Below are positions 6,932 through 11,621 of a stretch of DNA of 11,621 nucleotides, piece after piece; within the stretch, counting starts at the first letter, position 1, and every line of letters starts with the position of its first letter. The stretch covers positions 1 to 11,621 of the forward strand of contig JALUVB010000101.1 in assembly GCA_027021085.1 (NCBI GenBank), written 5' to 3'. The position numbers and the translations under genes were made by a program. This DNA comes from a bacterium (GTDB lineage Bacteria; CAIJMQ01; JAADFP01). The notes under the pieces were generated by a model. That model was not told where the DNA came from. It worked only from the letters and a program-made list of their open reading frames with translations, and ran no database searches.

Positions 6932-7424
6932 CTGAATAATGTCTCCTAGTCTCTGAGGCCTGTATCCTTTTCTCCTTAATTTCTTCTTCCTCCTGATCTT
7001 TTTTATCTTACCAAATTGGCTTATTTTCCTGGGTCAGAAGAAAAGATTACATCGCTTTATTATCCTGGCTATGCTGGAGGCAGACACACTCTTTACCCTT
7101 TTCTCCTTACAATATTCATCCAGCAGAACTTTTATCTTTTCCTTCCCTAAATACGGTCTCTCCTTCCTTAACCTTCTTTATGAATTCTATTATCAGAGGC
7201 TCTATCTTCGGCTCCCTTCTATTCTTCGGTGCCTTAGATTTACCATTGAGCTCCTCTAATCTCCCTCTACACTATTTAAGCTTTTTCCTCCACAAATATA
7301 TGGATGACTTACTCACCCCGAATGCCTCCATCGTGAGTTTCACCCCGTATTTCTCTAAGAAATCCACTGCCTTTGCCTTCCTTTTCGCCTTTTCCGTTAC
7401 CATCTCTACTGCCTTCCAAGGCAT
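6932..7424 (-). pseudogene. Decayed IS481-like / integrase-core transposase fragment (N-terminal half)
   Basis: Reading the minus strand from ATG at 7424 gives MPWKAVEMVTEKAKRKA, then a helix-turn-helix (TMEAFGVSKSSIYLWRKKLK). An in-frame TAG (7274-7272) follows, after which the same frame continues RLEELNGKSKAPKNRREPK. A one-base frameshift near 7160 moves the sense frame, which goes on with YLGKEKIKVLLDEY, SASSIARIIKRCNLFF, a TGA at 7036-7034, then KISQFGKIKKIRRKKKLRRK and GYRPQRLGDIIQ. This order matches IS481-type transposases just before the catalytic LDT motif, which is absent: homology stops at about 6932, where the plus-strand transposase begins to match. At least three lesions plus truncation make it non-functional. 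The true 5' limit could reach 7484, since the frame is open to there; 7425-7556 holds no other gene that I can see. Confidence 0.7.
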
Positions 7425-7556
7425 TGAGTATACCTTACGACACCCTCTCAGGCAAAACCCCGGGAAAGGCACATATATTCCCATACTCTTTGCTTTCTCC
7501 TATTCACCCACTTCTCCATATCTACCCACATGCTCTCCTCCCTTCCCGCAAGCTTA

Positions 7557-8162
7557 TCATCTATGTTTCCATCCCCTATCTGCCTGCTTATCCGGCTGCA
7601 ATTTCTCCCGGCAACTGAAAACACACCCACAATACCTCTGGCGATAGAGACCCCACTCCTTTGCCATCGTTATGCTTCTTTTAAACCCTTCTTGCTTCTT
7701 AAAATCACGGCTGAGAAAATAGAGGGGGGAGAGATTTTCACCTATCCGATTTATGAGTTCTGCGTTTTTATGTGGGCTTACCGTGAGCGTGCTGGTAAAA
7801 TAGGCAAATCTTCCTTTTTGAAAAATCTCCCGGGTTTCCTCAAGCCTCATCCTGAAACAAATTTCGCATCTTTTCCCTCCCTCCTTTTCTTTCTCCCAGC
7901 CTTTTACTCTCTTCTGCCATTTTTCTGCCTCGTAATCCCCTACTATATACTCCAATTTCATCCTCCGGGTAACTTCCAGGAAGCTTTCCAGTCTTTTCTC
8001 GTATTCCTGGCGAGGATGAATGTTCGGATTGTAGAAAAAGCAGGTGACTTCCCACCCTTCCTCCCTCAATCTTTCCACCACAGAAGCAGCACATACACTG
8101 CAACAGACATGCAGTAATATTTTCCTTGCTTCAGGTTTGCTTATCTTATAATTGCTGTGCAT
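7557..8162 (-). CDS. queH: Epoxyqueuosine reductase QueH
   Basis: The 201-residue protein carries the QueH (former DUF208) signature: LLHVCCSVC with Cys20, Cys21 and Cys24; FFYNPNIHPRQEYEKR at about 42-57; KRCEICFRMRLE with Cys99 and Cys102; FTSTLTVSPHKN at 122-133; and QRYCGCVFSCRE with Cys178 and Cys180. These cysteines hold an iron-sulfur cluster and a nearby metal in the family, which reduces epoxyqueuosine to queuosine in tRNA (GUN anticodons) and replaces QueG. The frame is open upstream to an ATG at 8267, but that extension runs into repeat DNA. The ATG at 8162 has a GGAGAAGG ribosome site 6 nt away and fits the family N-terminus, so I use it. A TATAAT-like box (8181-8176) lies just upstream, with no clear -35. 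No other queuosine gene is in the window. Confidence 0.93.
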   Translation of the reverse strand: MHSNYKISKPEARKILLHVCCSVCAASVVERLREEGWEVTCFFYNPNIHPRQEYEKRLESFLEVTRRMKLEYIVGDYEAEKWQKRVKGWEKEKEGGKRCEICFRMRLEETREIFQKGRFAYFTSTLTVSPHKNAELINRIGENLSPLYFLSRDFKKQEGFKRSITMAKEWGLYRQRYCGCVFSCREKLQPDKQADRGWKHR

Positions 8163-8224
8163 TTCCTTCTCCGGCATTATAAAATCGGCCTTAAGTTTTA
8201 CCTTCTGTGCCTTTACCCCTAACC

Positions 8225-8414
8225 GTTCACTGCTTACTATCTTCTGCTCGCTACCTGCTATTCTCACTCTCCGTCATTCCTGCGCAAGCAGGAATCCATT
8301 CCCGCGCTACTATCTATTCACTACTCGCTACTCCCTACCATTCACTGTTTACTGTTCACTATTTACTGTTTACTATAACCCAGTCTACAGTCTAAAGTCT
8401 ATAGTCTAAAGTCT
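8225..8414. repeat. Heptad-rich tandem repeat array, copy 1
   Basis: On the minus strand this is a run of 7-mers such as TTTAGAC, TATAGAC, TGTAGAC, a TGGGTTATAG joint, then TAAACAG, TAAATAG, TGAACAG, TAAACAG, TGAATGG, TAGGGAG and TAGCGAG. The whole array recurs at 8567-8704 with few differences. This copy is interrupted near 8245-8305 by a hairpin repeat. It lies between queH and the AMMECR1 gene and has no coding signature. Confidence 0.8.
8273..8298 (+). repeat. Dispersed hairpin repeat with GCAA loop, copy 1
   Basis: ATTCCTGC (8276-8283) and GCAGGAAT (8288-8295) are exact 8-bp arms around GCAA, within GTCATTCCTGC...ATCCATTC. This matches a very common bacterial intergenic palindrome family (read as VIPAQAGIH when conceptually translated). 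It interrupts the first heptad array. Confidence 0.75.
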
Positions 8415-8470
8415 TGCGTGGATGCCTGCTTTCGCAGGCCTGCCCGCCCTTCGGGAGCAGGCGGGCATGA
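8415..8470 (-). repeat. Dispersed hairpin repeat with GAAA loop, copy 2, split by a micro-element
   Basis: On the minus strand, after removing 8439-8465, this reads GTCATGCCTGC-GAAA-GCAGGCATCC, the same family as 8273-8298 in the opposite orientation. Stem pair T-A of copy 1 is G-C here, and the loop GCAA becomes GAAA: both changes keep a GNRA hairpin. Confidence 0.7.
8439..8465. repeat. GC-rich palindromic micro-element, copy D (27 bp), nested in a hairpin repeat
   Basis: Ends CCTGCCCGCC and GCAGGCGGG are the same as copies A and B, with a CC-TTCG-GG centre (UUCG-type loop). It sits in one stem arm of the hairpin repeat, between GCAGG and CATGAC, so this element arrived after that repeat. 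Confidence 0.8.
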
Positions 8471-8566
8471 CATGCAGGCTGGTTGCTTGTCATTCTTGCG
8501 AAATCTATCCCCTTTACCAAGAAACCAGGATTACCAGGGAACCAGGATACCGAGTTACTATTCACT
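8471..8566. repeat. Spacer between heptad arrays with degenerate repeat pieces
   Basis: Contains GTCATTCTTGCGAAATC (about 8490-8506), which looks like a decayed third copy of the hairpin repeat, and three close ACCAGG units between 8524 and 8546. I see no gene here. Confidence 0.4.
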
Positions 8567-8704
8567 GTTCACTGCTTACTATCTTCCCCCGCTACTATCT
8601 ACTCACTACTCGCTACTTTCTCACCATTCACTGTTTACTGTTCACTATTAACTGCTTACTATAACCCAGTCTACAGTCCAAAGTCTACGGTCTAAGGTCT
8701 AAAA
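8567..8704. repeat. Heptad-rich tandem repeat array, copy 2
   Basis: Begins GTTCACTGCTTACTATCTTC exactly like 8225-8244 and continues through the same order of 7-mers and the same ATAACCCAGTCTACAGTC joint, without the hairpin insert. It ends about 24 bp beyond the AMMECR1 stop codon. Confidence 0.8.
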
Positions 8705-8728
8705 TCCCCCCTCCCCACTATTCCCTGC

Positions 8729-9268
8729 TTATTCCTCAAAAACTTCCGCCGTGAAGACGGAAAGCTGGGCATCCTTCCACCCATGCGGGGGTAAACCCGC
8801 CTTCAAAGAAAGATACTCAAGAGTTGTTTCCCTGTCCCATCCCTGCTCCGGGGCTACCTGGGGCAGAAAAACAGCGGAGTAAGCCCCTTTTTCCAGGTAA
8901 ATACCATGCACCCCCACCTTAAATTCCTGGCTGCTTTTTATCCTTCTCAAAGGAGACAGGACAGAAATTTCTATAGTAATTTGAGGAAACTCTTCCCGGC
9001 TGAGAGGAGGGAAACGCGGGTCTTCAAAAGCGCTGGCCAGAGCCATCCTTTGTACCGCATCCTTCAGGGGAGCAAGGGGAAATATGTAACCTATACATCC
9101 CCTAAGTTCGCCCTCCTTCTTCAAGGTAACAAATACCCCCCTTTTTTCTTTTAGCACGGGCGAGTGGAGTTCTGGCAGCCTGGGTTCCCTGTTTTCCAAT
9201 TTAGCCTGAATGCTCTCCCTGGCTATCTTCAGCAAAAACTGTTTATCTTCCTGGGTTAATTCGCTCAT
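8729..9268 (-). CDS. AMMECR1-domain protein (AmmeMemoRadiSam system protein A)
   Basis: The 179-residue protein is a full AMMECR1 domain. It has the hallmark LRGCIG at residues 55-60, preceded by RGVFVTLKKEGE and followed by PLAPLKDAVQRMALASAFEDPRF, ITIEISVLSPLRRI, GVHGIYLEKG, FLPQVAPEQGW and a LKAGLP tail. AMMECR1 proteins are small soluble proteins of unproven biochemistry that often occur with Memo and a radical SAM enzyme; a role in modifying a protein or RNA has been proposed for the set. The ATG follows the Memo stop by 3 nt, with AAAGGT 7 nt upstream, so it is co-transcribed and probably coupled. No radical SAM partner is visible downstream: after the stop come only repeats and queH. 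Confidence 0.93.
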   Translation of the reverse strand: MSELTQEDKQFLLKIARESIQAKLENREPRLPELHSPVLKEKRGVFVTLKKEGELRGCIGYIFPLAPLKDAVQRMALASAFEDPRFPPLSREEFPQITIEISVLSPLRRIKSSQEFKVGVHGIYLEKGAYSAVFLPQVAPEQGWDRETTLEYLSLKAGLPPHGWKDAQLSVFTAEVFEE

Positions 9269-9271
9269 TTC

Positions 9272-10123
9272 TTAACCTTTGAGAAAAATTATCCCCGAGT
9301 AACCGACCACCTCTCTCTGCATTCCCTCCATCACATCACCCGAGTTGTAATAAACCAGAAGCTGTGCTCTGTTTCCCCCTATCAAGGGCAAAAGGTAAAG
9401 CAGGGTCAAGACTGCTCCCTCACCGCAAATCGCCGTGGAAACCCCGGGGTAACGACGTGGTGCATAAACAGCAAATTCATGCAAGCCGGAAGGGTCCAGC
9501 GAGAGAATGCGGTTTATAGTCTCCCTATCCACTTTCCCGGCAATATGGTAGGGAGGATAATGGCTCAAATCAGAAGAAGCAATAAAGATAACATTTTTTT
9601 TCCTGGTAGCCCGGTAAATACTCTCTGCCATCTCTTTTGCCATTTCCTCGGTAAATTCAGAGATGACAATGGGCAGGAAAGAAAAGTTCTCCTTTATTAC
9701 CTGGAGAAAGGGAAGCTGGACTTCCACGGAATGCTCGCGCAGATGCGCCTGGGGCATAAACTGGAAATGCGGGGAGGAGAGAAGCTCTTCGGCCAATTCA
9801 CTATCGATTTTAACCTCACCCAGGGGAGTTTGATAACAGCCCTCCGGATATATTGAAGCTCCCGCATAGTAAGCAGAATGAGAGGAGGCAATAATCACTG
9901 CAGTAGTAAAATCCCTATCCTGGAGAGCCCGGTAGACATAGGCCTGTGCCTGGCCAGAGTAAACGTAGCCTGCATGGGGACATACTCCCCCCACTATTTC
10001 TCCTTGCAACGAGGGAAGCTCCACCCGGGCAAGAAAACCTTCTATGCTTTCTCTTAGCATTTCTGGATGTGCAGGGTAAAAAGTACCCGCTACACAGGGC
10101 TTTCTAACCTTATCCTCTCTCAT
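9272..10123 (-). CDS. Memo-family protein (AmmeMemoRadiSam system protein B)
   Basis: The 283-residue protein matches Memo throughout: VRKPCVAGTFYPAHPEML at the N-terminus, CPHAGYVYSG (His50), IIASSHSAYYAG (His82), REHSVEVQLPFLQ, FIASSDLSHYPPYH, and AICGEGAVLTLL. The three histidines (His50, His82 and the SSDLSH histidine) and the Cys of CGEGA correspond to the metal and pocket residues of human MEMO1 (H49, H81, H192, C244), so the active-site set is intact. The fold resembles class III extradiol dioxygenases, but the bacterial substrate is unknown. The ATG has AAGGAG 7 nt upstream, overlapping the panC stop. It is the second gene of panC - memo - AMMECR1. Confidence 0.94.
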   Translation of the reverse strand: MREDKVRKPCVAGTFYPAHPEMLRESIEGFLARVELPSLQGEIVGGVCPHAGYVYSGQAQAYVYRALQDRDFTTAVIIASSHSAYYAGASIYPEGCYQTPLGEVKIDSELAEELLSSPHFQFMPQAHLREHSVEVQLPFLQVIKENFSFLPIVISEFTEEMAKEMAESIYRATRKKNVIFIASSDLSHYPPYHIAGKVDRETINRILSLDPSGLHEFAVYAPRRYPGVSTAICGEGAVLTLLYLLPLIGGNRAQLLVYYNSGDVMEGMQREVVGYSGIIFLKG

Positions 10124-10134
10124 CTTCTTACTCC

Positions 10135-10986
10135 TTAAGAAGAGATTTTCACCAGTAGGTTGTCAATTAGACGGGTATTCTCTATCCAGCAGGCAATAAT
10201 AAAAAGGTTGTCTTCCTGGAGCCTGTTTAGTGGCTGCAACGTTTCCGGGTCAACCAGGGCCAGATAATCCAGCTTTGCCTTCGGCTCTTTCCGAATCAGG
10301 GACAATAATTCCCGGACAATCTCCTCTGCCTCTTTTTTGCCTTCCTTTACCAGTTTCTCTCCCTCTTTTAGTGCACGGTAAAGAATCGTAGCAGCTTTTC
10401 TCCCCTCCGGGGAAAGATAGGTATTACGGGAAGACATGGCCAGCCCATCACTCTCTCTTACCGTGGGACAGGTGATTATCTGCAGAGGGAAATTCATATC
10501 CCGCACCAGTCTTTTTATTACCAGTGCCTGCTGCCAGTCTTTTTCTCCGAAGTACGCCCTGTGAGGCAAAACAATATTGAAAAGTTTCGCCACCACAGTG
10601 GTAACCCCGCGAAAATGCCCCGGCCTCTTTTCTCCCTCCCATCTGCGGGAAAGCAAAGTTTCTTCCACATAGGTGCTGAAATGTTCCGGGTACATTTCTT
10701 CTGCCTGCGGGTTGAATAAAATATCTGCAGACTCTTTTTCCAGAAGATTACTATCTCTTTCCATGTCCCGGGGATATCTCTGGAAATCTTCTCCCGGGCC
10801 AAACTGGGTAGGATTGACAAATATGCTTACTACCAGGACATCGTTTTCTCTTCTCGCTTTCCTGACCAGGGAAAGGTGCCCCTCATGCAGGTAACCCATG
10901 GTGGGCACAAAACCTATAGTTTTTCCCTCTTCCCGCAGTTTACCGGCTGTTTCCTGCATCCTGGAACACTGCTTAATTAAAAGCAT
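10135..10986 (-). CDS. panC: Pantothenate synthetase (pantoate-beta-alanine ligase)
   Basis: PanC joins pantoate and beta-alanine with ATP to form pantothenate in the cytoplasm, feeding coenzyme A synthesis. The 283-residue length is normal. Motifs: VPTMGYLHEGHLSLV with the nucleotidyl-transferase His34-x-Gly-His37, VNPTQF (57-62), EDFQRYPRD, RPGHFRGV (121-128), YFGEKDWQQ (145-153), and VRESDGLAMSSRN (176-188). Two in-frame TAA codons just upstream fix the start at 10986. There is no Shine-Dalgarno, and an extended -10 box ends 5 nt before the ATG, so the message should be leaderless. It leads an operon with Memo and AMMECR1; panB and panD are not in the window. Confidence 0.97.
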   Translation of the reverse strand: MLLIKQCSRMQETAGKLREEGKTIGFVPTMGYLHEGHLSLVRKARRENDVLVVSIFVNPTQFGPGEDFQRYPRDMERDSNLLEKESADILFNPQAEEMYPEHFSTYVEETLLSRRWEGEKRPGHFRGVTTVVAKLFNIVLPHRAYFGEKDWQQALVIKRLVRDMNFPLQIITCPTVRESDGLAMSSRNTYLSPEGRKAATILYRALKEGEKLVKEGKKEAEEIVRELLSLIRKEPKAKLDYLALVDPETLQPLNRLQEDNLFIIACWIENTRLIDNLLVKISS

Positions 10987-10991
10987 AATTT

Positions 10992-11000
10992 ATTATAACA
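10992..11000 (-). promoter_or_regulatory. Extended -10 promoter for panC, leaderless geometry
   Basis: TGTTATAAT on the minus strand contains the TGn extension plus a perfect TATAAT (10997-10992). No good -35 lies 16-18 bp further up (GAATCT-like), as is usual for extended -10 promoters. Counting 6-7 nt from the box puts the start at or next to the A of the panC ATG (10986). Confidence 0.6.
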
Positions 11001-11044
11001 TGTATATATTCAATAGATTCTGGGTAATGTAATAAAATTCCTGT

Positions 11045-11064
11045 AAAAAAGAGGAGAGCCTCCT
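11045..11064 (-). terminator. Possible rho-independent terminator for the right-edge gene
   Basis: On the minus strand AGGAG-GCT-CTCCT forms a short 5-bp hairpin followed by C and six T residues. It lies about 205 bp beyond the stop of the upstream minus-strand gene and before the panC promoter. The stem is short, and its bases overlap the inverted repeat at 11054-11111, so the call is tentative. Confidence 0.35.
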
Positions 11065-11111
11065 GATAAAATGAGGCAAAATTATTAACTACCTAAAAGA
11101 ATGAGGCTCTC
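11054..11111 (+). repeat. 9-bp inverted repeat ending at an ATG (possible IS leader hairpin)
   Basis: GAGAGCCTC (11054-11062) and GAGGCTCTC (11103-11111) are exact reverse complements 40 nt apart. The right arm contains a GAGG ribosome-site-like string and directly precedes the ATG at 11112. The arrangement is like the leader of the transposase at 5694-5727. Confidence 0.45.
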
Positions 11112-11210
11112 ATGAAGAAGATGCTACCTTCGGAAGGGATACGTAAGATGATGTCAAGCCGTCAAGCCAGAAGTCATAGGAACCGGGGAGGGAGATGTAT
11201 CGGGCTTTAA
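11112..11210 (+). pseudogene. Short ORF, possible N-terminal remnant of a transposase
   Basis: A 32-codon frame encodes MKKMLPSEGIRKMMSSRQAR followed by SHRNRGGRCIGL and a TAA. With a one-residue shift it keeps the pattern of the transposase start at 5728: MKK, then RK-x-M-S, then A-R. It also has an inverted repeat ending at its ATG, as that gene does. It stops abruptly, and nothing similar follows to 11268, so I read it as a leftover of an IS 5' end. The match is weak, and a chance ORF is possible. The rest of 10987-11268 shows no gene. Confidence 0.35.
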
Positions 11211-11268
11211 GGGGGTTGTTTTCGTCAAGTTCGTGAAAAGAGCAAGTTTTTTCCTCTACTCTTCTATA

Positions 11269-11621
11269 TTATTTCTTATCTAAAATTTCCTCAAACATTT
11301 CTTCCTTAGGAAATTCAAGCTCTTTTCCCTCTTTTCTTTCGATAATTATGCCTTGAGAAAATGAAGAGGGAAGAGAAAAACGAGGGATTCCAAAGGCTTT
11401 ATACCCTTCTTTTTCCTTTGAACCTTGAGAGGGTTTCCAGAGAGTGATTAAAGTATTTCCCACTACTAATGGGGGTATCGTGAGCGTATTATCTGTCTCT
11501 TCACAAAATAGCACTTGCTTTTTCCTTATATCTATTCCACAAAGATAACTCTTGTCTTTCTCTCTATTATAAACCCAGAAGAATACTTTCTCTCCTTTAA
11601 TGCTTAAAGCAGGTTTTTTCA
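11269..11621 (-). CDS. C-terminal part of an unrecognised protein, possibly beta-propeller-like (N-terminus beyond window)
   Basis: The minus frame is open from the window edge (first full codon at 11619) to a TAA at 11271-11269, giving 116 visible residues. It begins KKPALSIKGEKVFFWVYNRE, then has YLCGIDIRKKQVLFCEET and PPLVVGNTLITLWKP. The alternating short strands and the 'G..V.....L..IDI..' rhythm suggest repeats of a PQQ/WD-like beta-propeller, but this is only a resemblance. The end is charged (KEEMFEEILDKK). A start at GTG 11514 is possible, but the open frame upstream reads like protein and argues that the gene continues to the right. I do not assign a function. Confidence 0.65.
   Translation of the reverse strand, partial: KKPALSIKGEKVFFWVYNREKDKSYLCGIDIRKKQVLFCEETDNTLTIPPLVVGNTLITLWKPSQGSKEKEGYKAFGIPRFSLPSSFSQGIIIERKEGKELEFPKEEMFEEILDKK

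Larger units (their letters stand above)
5613..6936 (+). mobile_element. Degenerate insertion sequence, ISNCY/IS1202-like, right end lost
   Basis: The element comprises subterminal direct repeats, an untranslated leader with a hairpin, and a single DDE transposase gene. The family call rests on the transposase motifs described in the pseudogene entry. Its right end is missing where it meets the opposite-facing IS481-like fragment near 6932-6936, so no terminal inverted repeat pair or target duplication can be defined. The left boundary is approximate and may lie a few bases further left, near the gntR -35 box. Confidence 0.65.
5728..6939 (+). pseudogene. DDE transposase (ISNCY/IS1202-like), broken by three palindromic micro-insertions and 3'-truncated
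   Basis: Translation starts at an ATG with a strong AAGGAGG site and gives a basic N-terminus (RKEMSKALARRY, MTGYHRVYARWLLRNWG). The integrase-type catalytic core carries GFVEIDLVSHDGG, GIDSDNGSEFINN and RPYRKNDNCYVE, giving the D, D and E residues, then VGYYRYDT. The frame is interrupted by inserts at 6021-6057 (37 bp, stop plus frameshift), 6640-6672 (33 bp, in frame, right after the catalytic Glu) and 6845-6870 (26 bp, frameshift). Removing all three leaves 1116 nt, exactly 372 codons including a TAA at 6937-6939, and rebuilds family-like strings: KVWKILNFPCGKR, VEQKNYSVV and KKKYDTPKTPY. The last residues (SVSQEAE) look truncated: the family usually continues, and the sequence from about 6932 also fits another transposase on the other strand. 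No active protein is expected. Confidence 0.85.

Noticed and set aside
7180-7647. 155-residue plus-strand frame over the IS481-like fragment and queH end
   Set aside because: It is antisense to a recognisable degenerate transposase and to queH, with no motif of its own.
8163-8267. Longer queH start at 8267
   Set aside because: The extension runs into the repeat array, is not part of the QueH family, and the ATG at 8162 has a good ribosome site.
8207-8695. Several overlapping plus-strand reading frames rich in Y, S, L, F, T
   Set aside because: They are translations of the heptad arrays and hairpin repeats (including the VIPAQAGIH string) with low-complexity composition and no ribosome sites.
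8225-8704. Possible CRISPR array
   Set aside because: Units are 7 bp and contiguous, with no 25-40 bp repeats separated by unique spacers, and no cas gene is nearby.
11269-11514. Complete 81-residue gene starting at GTG 11514
   Set aside because: The frame stays open to the window edge with protein-like sequence upstream, so it is more likely the end of a longer gene.
1-11621. tRNA, rRNA or riboswitch
   Set aside because: I saw no cloverleaf, rRNA-like stretch or known riboswitch core, although a covariance-model scan was not possible here.

Overview
The window reads as chromosomal DNA from a bacterium using the standard code, with AT-leaning base composition and four-letter-type promoters (TTGACA/TATAAT). 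An H-X9-D prepilin, a large secreted carbohydrate-binding protein, Memo and AMMECR1 homologues beside panC, and many dispersed micro-repeats together suggest an uncultivated lineage of the PVC/Omnitrophota kind. That placement is inference from gene content; there is no marker gene here to prove it. Almost every gene lies on the minus strand.

Left part (1-5602): a minus-strand cassette read from right to left. It starts with a GntR/LacI-type (AraR-like) regulator behind a near-consensus promoter whose -10 box and start codon are covered by a perfect 9-6-9 inverted repeat, a likely autoregulatory operator. It is followed by an unannotated 40-residue single-pass membrane ORF, a type II pseudopilin-like protein with the H-X9-DG signature (here DT), and a secreted modular protein of more than 1207 residues with carbohydrate-binding, discoidin-like, TIM-barrel-like and Ig-like domains that runs off the left edge. 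Tight spacing and overlaps imply one mRNA. The likely theme is sugar-responsive surface polysaccharide binding or degradation.

Middle (5603-7556): an insertion-sequence graveyard. A plus-strand DDE transposase of the ISNCY/IS1202-like kind is broken by three copies of a 26-37 bp GC-rich palindrome. Removing the three inserts restores one continuous frame of 371 codons. It abuts a decayed minus-strand IS481-like transposase fragment at about 6932-6936, and each lacks its 3' end.

Right-middle (7557-8728): queH (queuosine synthesis) on the minus strand, then about 560 bp of repeats: two copies of a heptad-rich tandem array, two opposite copies of a GNRA-loop hairpin repeat, and a fourth copy of the GC-rich palindrome nested inside one of these hairpins.

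Right (8729-10986): a compact minus-strand operon panC - Memo-like (AmmeMemoRadiSam B) - AMMECR1-like (AmmeMemoRadiSam A). panC has an extended -10 box placed so that transcription should start at or next to the A of its ATG, i.e. a leaderless mRNA. Upstream (10987-11268) are a possible terminator and a remnant that looks like the 5' end of another IS, then the C-terminal part of an unrecognised minus-strand gene that runs off the right edge.
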